A program made the position numbers and the translations under genes. Positions 1-10,907 of a stretch of 64,000 bases of DNA are shown here, in pieces (positions within the stretch are counted from its first letter, which is position 1; the number at the start of each line of letters is the position of its first letter). Source of the DNA: Botryosphaeria dothidea (lineage: Eukaryota; Ascomycota; Dothideomycetes; Botryosphaeriales; Botryosphaeriaceae); NCBI GenBank assembly GCA_011503125.2, contig WWBZ02000022.1:2542001-2606000 (forward strand), written 5' to 3'. Under the pieces are notes generated by a model that was not told where the DNA came from, ran no database searches, and saw only the letters and a program-made list of their open reading frames with translations.

Positions 1-423
1 TCTCCCTGGGTTCGGCCGTGAGATATGCCCAGAAGCGCGCTGTGAAATTAAACGTTGCCTGTTCTGGCGCCGGCCGCCGCCGGGCAACGGCCTGTCCACG
101 ATAAATGGCAAGCGGCGGAGCATATTCCGCTCTCCACCGTCAACGCCCCAGTTCTCTCCTTCGGACGCGTCTTGCACATCCTCTGCTTTTCTCGTGTCCT
201 CGTGGGCTCTGAGCTGACCCGATTCCTCACCCACTGCGGCGATGAGTAATTTCTTCGTCACTGGACCCTTATTCCCCGCCAGCCCGGTGACCATGGCACC
301 TCCGCCAGCCACCAAGGTGCTCGCGGACGCCACTTGAGCACCCTGTTCTCCTCATCATCACCCTCCTCTTAAGACGCACCTCACTCCCCACTCCCGTCGA
401 AACACACGCGTATCAGTCCCACC
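1..423. other. Intergenic / 5' region of the PARG-like gene
   Basis: No supported gene. Short open frames here overlap on both strands and have no recognisable motif. The segment probably holds the promoter and 5' UTR of the gene starting at 424; the stretch just before the ATG is rich in C and in CACC/TCACC words. Confidence 0.5.
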
Positions 424-1773
424 ATGGGCCGCACTGAGCCCACTGTTGTCGTTCCGCCGCAATCCTTCCGCCGCGATGCCCGCGCGAAGAAAGCCAAAGC
501 GACCATCAACCAGACCATTCCTGCGCTTCTCAACGCGTATCCACGCGCCCGACGAGGCATTGACGCCGCAGAGCTTATCGTCGATCCACCGACACCTGAA
601 ACCCTCCCTCAGCTCGGTACGTCCAAGTCTGACGCGAAGTCGAAGCCGAAATCCAAATCGAAGGGCAAGACCAGAGCTCGAGACGATAACAGTGATGACA
701 CTGCTGAAGTGAAGGGCGGGAATGGCAAGAATCCTGCGGCGGAAGTGGCAGAGAAACCGCCGATGCGGCTCAGCTTGCAGGTGGTCGACACGCTTGAAGC
801 TGCTGCACAACTGAGCGGTGCTGGCAACAAGCGGGCGAGAGTTGCCGTTCTCAATATGGCCTCGCCCCTCAGGCCTGGCGGCGGCGTCCTCAGTGGAGCA
901 ACATCGCAAGAGGAATGGCTTTGCCTGCGAACGACGCTCTATCCTTCCCTCCGTGAGGAGTTCTACCGGCTGCCCGAAGTAGGTGCTGTATACACACCGG
1001 ATGTGCTGGTGTTCAGGAACTGGGATGACGAAGCGTCAGACTTGGACAAGAAGGGCCGGTTCTTCATCGATACCGTCTCGGCTGGGATGCTGAGGTTTCC
1101 GGACATCGAGGGTGAGGAGGGAGAAGAGAAGAGGTACGCCACTCCCAAAGACAGAGAATTGGTGGTACGCAAGATGAGGGCAGTGATGCGGATACTGAGG
1201 ACGAAGGGTGTCAACAAGGTCGTCCTCGGCGCTTGGGGCTGCGGGGCTTATGGCAATCCCACTGGTGAAATAGCTCGCGCTTGGAAGAAGGTCTTGCTTG
1301 GAAGTGAGAGCAAGAAGAAGACGAAATTAGGTGCCTATGCTGCCACTGATGGGGAAGGCTGGGATGGCTTGGAAATTATTTTCGCCATCAAGGATGCACG
1401 CATGGCAAGGGCCTTTGCGACAACCTTTGGTACTGGACTCTCGTACGAAGAACCACTTGAGGCCGACCGCCAGGACAGCGTTTTCGAGGACGATGGCTCA
1501 CAAGCTAATATTGACGAGATGAAAGAGAAGATCGCGGAATTGGAGATCCAAATGACGCGCGTCAGGGTGCCAGATCTGAAGTCGAGGCTCGAGACGGTGC
1601 TGGAGGGGCTGAAAAAAGAGCTTGCGACTCTAACAGGCTCACAAAGCTCAAGCTATGGAGCATCTCAGAGCTCTAGGGGAGAAAGCGGCGTGAATGACGT
1701 CCATCAAGACCAGTACGATCTCTCCGATGACGAGTTCAGGTACCGAGAAGAATCCGCCTCGGGCAGGGAGTAA
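424..1773 (+). CDS. Microbial-type poly(ADP-ribose) glycohydrolase (PARG/macro-fold) protein
   Basis: Single-exon gene of 449 residues. The central part matches the bacterial/fungal PARG family (TIGR02452-like, PARG_cat): residues 152-154 are GGG and residues 162-164 are QEE, giving the GGG-X7-QEE signature that binds ADP-ribose and supplies the catalytic glutamates. A second macro-fold signature, GAWGCGAYGNP, lies at about 269-279. The family hydrolyses ADP-ribose polymers on proteins. A lysine/serine-rich low-complexity stretch (about 67-110) separates a conserved N-terminal segment from the domain, and the C-terminal 90 residues (from about 360) look coiled-coil and then polar and disordered. 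The first ATG in the open frame was chosen. It is convergent with the CorA-like gene, 104 bp away. The family call is firm; the in vivo substrate is unknown. Confidence 0.85.
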   Translation: MGRTEPTVVVPPQSFRRDARAKKAKATINQTIPALLNAYPRARRGIDAAELIVDPPTPETLPQLGTSKSDAKSKPKSKSKGKTRARDDNSDDTAEVKGGNGKNPAAEVAEKPPMRLSLQVVDTLEAAAQLSGAGNKRARVAVLNMASPLRPGGGVLSGATSQEEWLCLRTTLYPSLREEFYRLPEVGAVYTPDVLVFRNWDDEASDLDKKGRFFIDTVSAGMLRFPDIEGEEGEEKRYATPKDRELVVRKMRAVMRILRTKGVNKVVLGAWGCGAYGNPTGEIARAWKKVLLGSESKKKTKLGAYAATDGEGWDGLEIIFAIKDARMARAFATTFGTGLSYEEPLEADRQDSVFEDDGSQANIDEMKEKIAELEIQMTRVRVPDLKSRLETVLEGLKKELATLTGSQSSSYGASQSSRGESGVNDVHQDQYDLSDDEFRYREESASGRE

Positions 1774-1877
1774 CTCGCCTATTTGCATAAGTGTTGGAGC
1801 AGAGATATTGTACATCTCGAACCCTCACTTTGGGATCACTGTGCTTGTAATTATTTACAGATTCGGCAAAGCGGTAT

Positions 1878-3708
1878 CTACCTCGGACGCCTTTGCCTTA
1901 TTATAATGACACGCCAAAGCCTGCGCAAACCCTCCCAAATATCCCATTTCATGAAAGCCATTGATACGCCAAAGACCGGTATCGATACTACGAAGAACCA
2001 GATCAGACTGTTTCGCGCTTCAGTGAGTGGGTCCAAGTTCATTCCGAAGAAGGACGCCACGAAGCTCAACGGGATGTAGAAAAAAGCCAGGCGAGTCAAT
2101 TTCGTGACCTCAATTGCTTGGTGCCGAGCCCGCGTCGCCTCATCGATCATAGCCTTATTGGTCAGAAACCGGGTCTGGTCTTCTATTTGTGCTGACAGGG
2201 ATTCTGCACGCCTCAGCAGGTTGTCATACTGCTTTCCCAACACGCCCACAGCGGCTTCGACTTTGTCCGAAGGCCTTTCGTCCTCGGCTTTTGGCCAAGT
2301 GATGCTTCCATGGGCTTCAATCGTCTGGATGTTGTCCCGCAATCTTTGAATATGCCTCTTCACTGTTTTCTGCATGTACAGCAGGTTTGAAAGCTCCAGT
2401 GGCCGCTTTGATAGGGTTTCTTCTCTGATCATTGAATCCAACTTCGCCTGAAGCATGTTCAGAAATTGCGATTCTGAATATGCGCAGAAAGTGAAGAGCT
2501 CGCTGACGGCGTAGAACGGGTCTCTGGCGGCAGTTTTTTCGTCCAGCGATCGTCCGTAATTAAGCGGGAGTAGGGACGAGCTCTGAATCAATTTGCCTTG
2601 CGGTCGAATCGACTTTGGGATGTTCGTCCGATGGTATTTGAGGACGATGTGGGATTGGACTTGGATGGTTGGATACATGGCTCGAGGCTCCCAATTTCCC
2701 CCGGGCCCCTTCACACCTGTCCATGGCCCCGGACCATATTCCTTTTCTACACTCGTCCAAGGCCTTGGAGTGTAATGCTCTTCATCACAGAGATCCCGAC
2801 CGGTATCCATCCACACAAGCGCCACCCATTCTCTTCCTGCTTTTTCGACTGTAATCGTCATGCGCTGCTCAATTGCAAAGTGCTTCTCATCAAATGCCAG
2901 AAACTCTCGAACAATGGATTTCCCTAAGCCAGTGTCTGCATTTAATTTTCCCTCCAGTTGAAGGATGTCGTACTTCCGTTTCGACTCCGCACACGCCTTC
3001 CTCAGTTGCTCGATATCATTCTGCGTTGTCTCATGATCAGAATATGGACAGATCCATTCACCTAGAGTTGTGTAATGCAGCTCTATAATGCTACTGGGAG
3101 ACAAGGAGGGTAATGAGAAGAAGTCCCGTCTCGCGGAATTGGCATAAAAGTCCAAATGTCTTTGGAAAAACTCGGGATCGACACGGTATGTTGCACCAAT
3201 AGTTGCCAGTCACTCCGAGGACGGCTGTCCACGCAGGAACAGGACTTGACTGGACGCTTTTGCTTGTCGGGAAGATTCGTCATGTCTTTCGTTCAGGTCT
3301 TGCGGGTTCGAAATGTGTTTGGTGGAGACGCCAGGCTTTCCGGATCGGAAGAAAATATAATTGCTCACAAAATCCGCCGAAGACTTCTGGGGAGACGCAC
3401 TCAAGCTTATGGACGAGGCTGTAGTAGGATGCACACTTTTCCGCAAATACAATCCTAATTTGTCGAAGTTCTCCCCGGGAAAAAGACTCGAATCGATGGT
3501 TTGCTGCGAATGCCTGAACACGGCATCGGCATACTGGTTTGGTGCGACTGCATGCTGTCAGCTTCACCGGAAAGATTGATCGGCGATGCCTTAGGAACTC
3601 ACGAGGCTGCGGCGATGGGCTTCTGTCCAGGCTAATTCCGGTGTCAGCTCGCGTGTCGCCCGTAAGCAGGCTCGTCGTGGGCGAGCGGGAGATTGATTGG
3701 TTTGCCAT
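1878..3708 (-). pseudogene. CorA-like Mg2+ transporter with one in-frame TGA
   Basis: Two-exon model: exon 1 is 3603-3708 (ATG at 3708), intron 3548-3602 (55 bp, GTGAGT...GCAG with a CTGAC branch), exon 2 is 1878-3547. The frame codes for about 591 residues of a fungal CorA-like transporter: a soluble N-terminal region, a long helical segment, then the hallmark GMN tripeptide (about 537-539) between two transmembrane helices close to the C-terminus. CorA pores move Mg2+ or related divalent ions across membranes. Codon 148 is TGA (3210-3212), between the segments RGQPSSE and LATIGATYRVDPEFF. In relatives as I know them this spot is tryptophan, so a TGG to TGA change is the simplest reading. 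No intron with acceptable phase removes it. It is either a young pseudogene, a base error, or a readthrough case. Everything else in the frame is intact. Confidence 0.75.
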
Positions 3709-4440
3709 GGCGACAAGGCCTTTCCGGCAGGGCATACATGCTGATGGAGTAAGAAAACTTGAAGCTTTTAAGACAGCTTGCGGCCCGCTTCCATATAAAG
3801 AATCGGGGCGCTTCGCGCTGCTACAATTGCGGCGCAGCACGCTCAGCGCCAAAGCAGGGCGAGTCAGGCGGCTGCTTCACCTACCATCCTTGCTCAGCCG
3901 TCAGTCCACTCGGCACAGTGCCGCCTGTGTGCAGTCCACGCGAAGATCAGCATTTCTAGTGCTTGTTTGCTTTAGGTGGCAGTATTAGCGGCTGTGCAGG
4001 ATCTCACGTATGCAGGGCGTCGTCGCCGCCCGCATGAGCAAGGCGAGGGTGTTCGCGCAGCCAGCCAATGGCCAGCAATGCGGGGCAAATCTCCCCAGCC
4101 TGCCTTTTAAGAGAGCCTCGCGCTTGCACCCGTCCCTTCACTACTCGTCGCTGCCTGGCCAATCTTCGCCTTGTTCGTTGCGTGAGAGAGGCTTGATTCG
4201 GAGGGGTTTGTGTGCCACGAATACAACCACTAGCCGCCCGCATCGGAGGAGTCAGCTGATGGCGTCTTTCAACCATTTCATGTGTCTCGGCACTGGTGAA
4301 GGCCCTTTCGAGTACGGTGACGCAGTAACGCGTCGATATGACGACCTGAGACGTGTCCGCTTTGGATCCGCGGAGTTTGTGCCTGTTCCGGCCCCGAAAG
4401 TTCGTTTGTTTCTACCGTTGGTCTGATCACGTGGTGAGGC
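3709..4440. other. Intergenic region between CorA-like gene and amidase relic
   Basis: No supported gene. It should contain the CorA-like promoter and the first, unidentified exon of the amidase gene, because the first recognisable amidase exon opens after an apparent acceptor at about 4463. Open frames such as that at 4010-4426 show no family similarity I can see. Confidence 0.4.
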
Positions 4441-4463
4441 TGTAACTCATTCCCTTTGGTCAG

Positions 4464-6587
4464 GAATTTTGCCGTGGAAGAGGTACGCCGGTCAGTTTTA
4501 CTGTATTCGACGTTGGCGCCCGAAATGTGGTATCCAAAAATTTGCTCTTGGAACTACTCGGCGCATTCAAGGCCTGCGATACCTTCCATCCCGACTTCCT
4601 TCGTGGAGTTTTCTTTTCTACTTCTGGCAACGTACATGTGTCTCTTGAATATGATGCACATATGATGTTGAGAAGTGGTGGTACCGAATGCACACGAACG
4701 GTGTTTGCAATAGACTACCCGAAACCACCTCGACCTGGCCCTTATTTGCTCACCAACGGCTCGCTCTTTGAGCTCTGGAGACTGCGTGATGATACGCACG
4801 AATGCTTTGTGAGCATTTTCTTTCACACTCGTACCCCTGATCAGTTTAGAGTTGTCCCCTTCACTGGGGAACGGCTTCACACTTTGGCTGTCGCAGTACC
4901 CTCCTGCCTCCAGGCCCACGCTCCAGACAGAAACCTCATTGCTGGCCTTCGCATTGCAGTAAAGGATAACTTCCACCTCGCCGGAGTTAAGACATCACTC
5001 TGCAACCGCGCATATCACGATCTCTACTCCCCCGCAGCCGCGTACCGCGGCGTGCATCCAGAAGCTCGTGGACGCCGGCGCCGTCATACTGGGGAAGACG
5101 AAGCTGGCTTCATTCCCTGCAACGGAGGAGCCGATAGAGTGCGTTGATTATTCCGCGCCATGGAATCCGAGGGCAGACGGGTATCAGTCTCCGGCAGGAA
5201 GCAGTAGCGGGAGTGGAGCGGCGGTTGTGGCATATGAGTGGATTGATATTGGCATTGGTTCAGACAGTGGGTGAACAGTCATTTACGTGAGAGAGGCTGA
5301 AATGCTGATCGGATCCAAGCAAGTGGTAGCGGGCGCCGTCCTGGTCATTGGAATGGTTGCATTGCTATGAGGCCTTCGCATGGGGTGCTTCCCATGGATG
5401 GGTTCGTGCCCAGCTTTCAGCAAAGCCTCCTCGTGAGTGTTCAGCATTGCTACAGGTTTTGCTAATACGTATTCAATAGGCAGTTTGATGTGCCTACTTT
5501 CTTTGGGCGGGACTTGCTTAAATGCAGGAAATTTGCAGAAGGCTGGTACGGGGAAGGTCTGCCCAAAGCGCAAGACGCGGTAAGTACAATCATGTCTGTT
5601 CACTCAGTTGATCTTGAGTTGACTTTTGATGTAGCTACCTCTGTCAATCGTGGTTCCCACGGAGTATCTGGAGATCATTGGGAATCAGAAGCAGCTTGAA
5701 CTGATTGAGGGGTTCATTTCCGAACTCAAAAGCTCTTTTGATATCAAAAGACGGGCTCTTTCATTGGAGTCATGTTGAGCTCAGTCTCCACCAGAAGAAG
5801 CTCAAGGGCTCGGTCTATCGGATTTCATGAAAGATGTGAGTGTTCTTCGTGCCCCCGATGCTCGATACCTGACTAATTTATCATAACAGGCTTGTCGGAA
5901 CTCCTTCTGGCATGACGATTTCCATAGCATGGCTGATTTTCGGAAAGATTATGAAGGTGAGTTTGGCAGAAAGCCTTATCTCAGTCCACCAGTGCGGTGG
6001 CAGTGGTGAGTTTTCTCTCATCCTTCTCCATCATCTTCACCGCCTTACCGAAGAACGAACAGGGACATAGCATCTCGAATCACCGAGACAGAGCGTGAAC
6101 ATGCAGTGGTCAAACTCGAAGTATATCGCAGGTGGTTCGCAAAGGAAGTGATGAAAAACGGAGAATTGAACACCATTGCTCTTCTACCGGTTGAGGAGAT
6201 CTCGCCACGTTATCGTGATGAACCTCCTGTGTTAGTAACTCCTATCACATTCCTTTAACGTTGCTCACGATGATACAAAGGCGGAAGTTCTATCCCACAG
6301 GCGTCCCTATGCTCTTCCTCAGCCCGATACTCAGAGCACCTAAGCTGACAATCCCAAGTAAGTCGTCCACGCTTATTCATATGGACCTGGGAGGTTGACG
6401 ACTTGAAGTCGGAGAGATTCCATACAAATCCAAAGTGACAGGCTGCGGGGAGCTTCTTCCCGTTGGTGTTTCTTTGATGGCTTCACCAGGCTATGATCTG
6501 CATTTGATGGACTTGATGCTAGCTGCCCTTGATAAGAACAACAGACCAACATCTGTTACTTGTGGCCGACGGATGTTTCCCGAATAG
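4464..6587 (+). pseudogene. Amidase-signature (scytalone dehydratase Arp1-like) gene, broken
   Basis: Recognisable exons are 4464-5270, 5324-5432, 5484-5579, 5635-5835, 5890-6005, 6063-6230, 6281-6357 and 6409-6587, joined by GT-AG introns of 50-57 bp that keep phase. The product resembles the fungal amidase-signature family often annotated as scytalone dehydratase-like Arp1: an N-terminal domain with DTFHPDFLRG, the segment GLRIAVKDNF, the glycine/serine-rich SPAGSSSGSGAAV containing catalytic serine, GSDSGG, and a C-terminus ending in GRRMFPE at the stop 6585-6587. Two lesions are visible. A one-base frame change lies between about 5032 and 5046, just before AACIQKLVDAG. An in-frame TGA sits at 5776-5778 where relatives carry tryptophan before SPPEEA. 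The start exon was not found. Amidases of this type hydrolyse amide bonds; the substrate is unknown. It is probably non-functional. Confidence 0.75.
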
Positions 6588-6949
6588 CGGTAATCTCATG
6601 TGTTCATTTGCTGCAGAAAGGCACTTTTAACTTCAGGCAACCGTACAATTGATCGACTGACCGGTAGGATCCATGGGCTACGCAATTGGCTTCTCCAGCC
6701 TATGAGCACGGGGGCTCCTTTCAGCTCTGCATGACGTGCCCGCCAAAGGTAGGTGAGATACGTAGCATGTGGACCAATCAGAGGCTGTCGCGGTAAGCGC
6801 CGCTGCACCCAACTGCTGTGCCTCGTTCTTGCCTGACCCGGCCGCGACCCCTCATTGCTTCAACCTTTCGTGACACCCAGCAATTTTCAACTACCGCGCG
6901 AGGTATAAGCACCCTCTTTTTACCCCATTAATCGCCCAGCAGGACTAAC
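6588..6949. other. Intergenic region before the NLR gene
   Basis: About 360 bp without a supported gene. It likely contains the NLR promoter. No repeat or RNA gene was recognised. Confidence 0.4.
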
Positions 6950-9900
6950 ATGGAGCAACTTCTCCAGCCGCCCCCCGCGCCCAAAGCATGTGAGTCCCTA
7001 CCAATCACAACTTGGTTCTCGGCTACTTTGCGCTGATTTTATCCGCAGCTTCGTTCTTGTGCCTAGCGTCAGCACCAAGACACCAAACGAATGGCACAAT
7101 GACAACAAACAGCTTTGGCTACGGTCACTGCCGCCAACCATTGCTCCTGGAATCACAGCATTTGCGTTCAACCACGAGCTCACGCCGCGTGGGTTCATAT
7201 GGTCTCGGCTTTTTGCTCAGGGTGAACGCTTAGTTCAGCAATTGGCCCAACTGAATGAGCATCTTGAGCAACGTACTTCCAGTGGCAGAGGGTCCCAAAA
7301 GCTACCCTTTGTGATCATTGCCCACAGTGTAGGAGGGTTCATAGTCAAAGAGGTATGCGCATCGTCAAATCAGCGGATTAAGTGAGTTTAATCCATCTAC
7401 AGGCATTATGCTTCATGTTCGAGCAAAAAAATCAGTACAAGTCCCTGGTGGACACTCTGGCTGGAGTGGTTTTCTTAGGAACGCCTCGCTTCATCTCTGC
7501 AGATGACAAGCTGTGGTCCGATACGTCTTATGCCATCGAACAAAGCTCCAAGTCCAAGACCCTGATGACTGCTGAGGCTCGAAGAAAGCTTTCAGAGCTT
7601 TCCAGACGCTTTATGCAAGCGGCGGCGGATGTCCAAGTGCTTTCATGCCATGAGTTGAGGGAGACGAAAGCAAAGTCTTCCCTGCTCTCTTCATCAAAAG
7701 TCTTGGTGAGCTCTTTCTCCATCTCCGATTCTGATGTAGAGGGCAGATATTTACTGAATGATCCAGATCGCTCCACGACAATTCGTACAGATTCACTTCC
7801 CACGTGAACGTGTGCTTGCACTTCATGCTGACCACAGAGATCTCTGTGATTTTGATGCCAATAGTGCGGAGTTCTCGCAGATTGGCGAATTCATTGAGAC
7901 CGCGTTGGAGGATGCCCGTCTCAAGATAAGACATGGCTCACCTGAATGTGATTTACTCTCTGAGAATTACGCACGACTCACGGCTGACAATATTAGATGA
8001 TGTACCAGAAGCTTTGGCGGAATTGACCGTAAAAGATGCCAGCGATGTTGAGTCATTGGGCCACGAAAACCCCCAAGGTACGACTCCTTAGCACGTTAAT
8101 ATACGTCAAGGCTGACAGATACCATTTAGATAACTTCGACCCTCCGAGCGACCCTCGAGCAACTCATGGCTCTTCCGACGCTCACGTTGGAGACATTCCA
8201 GAGGTGTCGAACTTTGCCTCTACCCTTCCAAACCCCAATCTGCCATGTCACATTATCCCAACAAGTCGGAATACCGGATTCTACGGGAGAGAAGATGTGC
8301 TGAAGCAGCTGGACCGAATCTTCCTGGAAACAATTAACGACACAGAATCCGCCTCATCCTCTGGCAAAGAACCTACGATGTTCGCTCTGGTATCACCGGG
8401 CGGTGTGGGAAAGACCCAGATTGCCACTGAGTTCGTACATTCCCGAAGGGACCGCTTTGATGCCATCTTTTGGATATACGCCGATCAGACTGTCAAGCTG
8501 GCAGACGGATTTTCCAAATTTGCTTCCAAACTTGGGCTGGTTCTAGAAGACTCCGCGGATTCCAAAGACCCTGTCGTCATCAGAGAAACGGTGAAGGGGT
8601 GGATGGCAAATCCAGTTAAATCATACGAAGCGTCTGAGGGCAGTGTTGAGAAGGCTTCTTGGCTCTTGGTGTTTGACAACGCGGACAGCTCGGAAATTCT
8701 GAGTGAATTTTGGCCGGCTGATGGCCCTGGATGCGTTCTTCTAACCAGCAGGTATCCTTTCCACTTGGACGGCGTCGAAGACAAAATGCTACAGCCATTC
8801 TCCACCGAGGAATCGTTCAATTTCCTAATGAAGCTGACCAAAAGAGAAGAAGACCCCGACGAAAGACAGCCTGGACATGATATAGCCGAAAAGCTTGGAG
8901 GCCTACCTCTCGCACTCACTCAGATGGCAGGTATTATCACACGGAAGGATCTTTCTTTCGTCGAATTTCTGGCAGCGTATGACGAAAGGGAGGACCAGGA
9001 AGAGCTCTTCGAGACCAAAATAGACAATCCTCTCCAACGCAGGACATCTACCTACGCTCATACTTTAGCTTCCGTCTGGGCGCTAGAAAGCTTGAAGCAT
9101 GGCCGTGCTCTTCTGGATATCCTCTCACTTTTGGACCCAGACGAGATTCCTGAGGCTATACTGACAGCCTTTCTTTCGTCCAAAAACGGCTCAAAAGACC
9201 CCCCAATATTGTATGATTATCCAAGATCAACTAACCACTATCAGCGAGCCAGGACGGAATTGCTTCAATCTTCTCTCATCTTCCGGGAGCGAGCAATGAA
9301 GAGCATAATCGTGCATCGCATGGTCCAAGATGTTGCACGGGCTAAGATGACTGCGCCACGATTGAGGCTTACATTCTCAACTTGTCTCCATCTTGTCTCG
9401 GCAATCTGGCCCTTCGAGGCTTTTGGTTGGCGTCACGGCATCGCGATATGGTCCGCATGCGAGGAGCTGTTTCCGCACGTGATGAAACTCAAAGACTTTT
9501 CCGAGAAGCTCGAAGACCTGGACAGCGATGCATCGAGCATGTTTCAATTGGCGAGACTGCTCACAGATGCTGGATGGTGAGTGGCCTTCGAGTAGGGCCA
9601 TGGGGCAGTTGCTGACTTCATAGGTTTCACCACGAGGCCGGAAACTCACTGGAAGCTCTTCCCTTCTTTGAGAAGGCCAAAGAACATGGTGAGTTTATGA
9701 AACTTAATCTGGCGGATGAGCTCTTTACCGATGATACCATATCTACTGAGGAAGTCACTTCTATGCTAGCAGAAATCCACCACAACATCGGATGTCTTGC
9801 CACTGAAACGAAAAAACCAGTTGAAGCCGTCCGTCACTTCACTATATTTAACGACATGATGGCTGAGGAGGCTCGACTCAACGACAAACAGAAGGAGTAT

Positions 9901-10728
9901 GCAATCTCATGGAATGAGTTGGGCATTGCACGTATGATGAATAGGGACTGGCAAAAGGCTGAGAGCTGCTTCTTGCGTTCAATTGAAATCATGAAGAGCG
10001 TCGACGCCTCTGCTAAGGAGCTTCAATCTCTTCCGACGGTCAATCTTGGCCTGGCTTATTGGCTTCAAGGTGACCGGCTGGAAGAGGCCGACTCTGTGTT
10101 GATGGCCGGTCTCCGAGACAGAGAAGCAATATAAGGCATCAATGACCGCGAGTCTTTCATGTAAGCCCTCCTCGGCCCTATGAAAAACTGCTGAGTGCAA
10201 ATCCTAACATGCGGGCTTGTAGAACTGGAAGATTTCTTCACGCCATCGGAAATGTCAAGGCCGACCTCGCCAAGCAAATTTCAGATGACACATTGCTAGA
10301 TGAGAGCAGACAATACCACCAACGGGCGCTGAGTCATTACAGAGATACAGTCGGGAAGAACCACCACCGCACAGCTGACACCTGCGTCAAAGTTGCTGAT
10401 CATTGTATCCGCTTGAACATGCTGGACGCTGCATCGTATGGCCCTCGCGTCCGATTCGTGGATCTACTGACTGACGTGTCTGCCCAGATCACTGTTGGAC
10501 CAAGCTTTGAAGGTATTCACTGGCCGTCCCGTGTACCTACCCGAGAAAGCCCGTGCTATCTTCATGAGAGCCCGTGTCTTGGAACTATTGGGCCACGATA
10601 AAGAAGCAGCGGGACAGAAAGAGACAAGCATCAAAATGCTCAACAAATTGACTGCTTCTGAAGTCAAGGCCGCGTCAGAGGTTACGAATGCAGATTTAGA
10701 CAAGGCCATTTGTTTCTGGTCAAGATGA
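6950..10728 (+). pseudogene. Fungal NLR: alpha/beta-hydrolase + NB-ARC + TPR, with in-frame TAA
   Basis: Exons: 7049-7352, 7403-7705, 7767-7947, 7997-8077, 8130-9576, 9624-10160, 10223-10435 and 10488-10728, all phase-consistent with GT-AG introns of 47-62 bp. The N-terminal part resembles serine-hydrolase (lipase/DUF676-like) effector domains, with the nucleophile elbow AHSVGG near 7321-7341. An NB-ARC ATPase follows, with Walker A GGVGKT at 8399-8416, Walker B LLVFDNAD near 8665-8690, and the GLPLAL motif near 8900. The C-terminal third is TPR-like. Such proteins act in fungal heterokaryon incompatibility and innate immunity. Two problems are visible. An in-frame TAA at 10132-10134 cuts off the last TPRs, although clear coding sequence continues (INDRESF, then GRFLHAIGNVKADLA). 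The apparent first exon (6950-6989, ATG at 6950, intron 6990-7048) joins exon 7049 one base out of frame. It is probably a recently inactivated gene; expression of a shortened form is possible. Confidence 0.75.
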
Positions 10729-10907
10729 GGCATGGAATACATTCTCCAAACTCAAAAAGATAATGCAAAATACAATCGTGCCGCCCAAACTCCAATTTGA
10801 ATTCATCGTTCATGTCAATCTCTGCTGGTGCAGTCTTTCCATGCAGGGTATATTTCCACATCGCACACCATCCTTCGCGTCTTCATCATTCCGGTCGAGG
10901 TCCTCAA

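Noticed and set aside
3169..3212. Intron that would remove the TGA of the CorA-like gene
   Set aside because: The only nearby GT...AG pair (about 43 bp) joins the exons in the wrong frame and deletes conserved residues.
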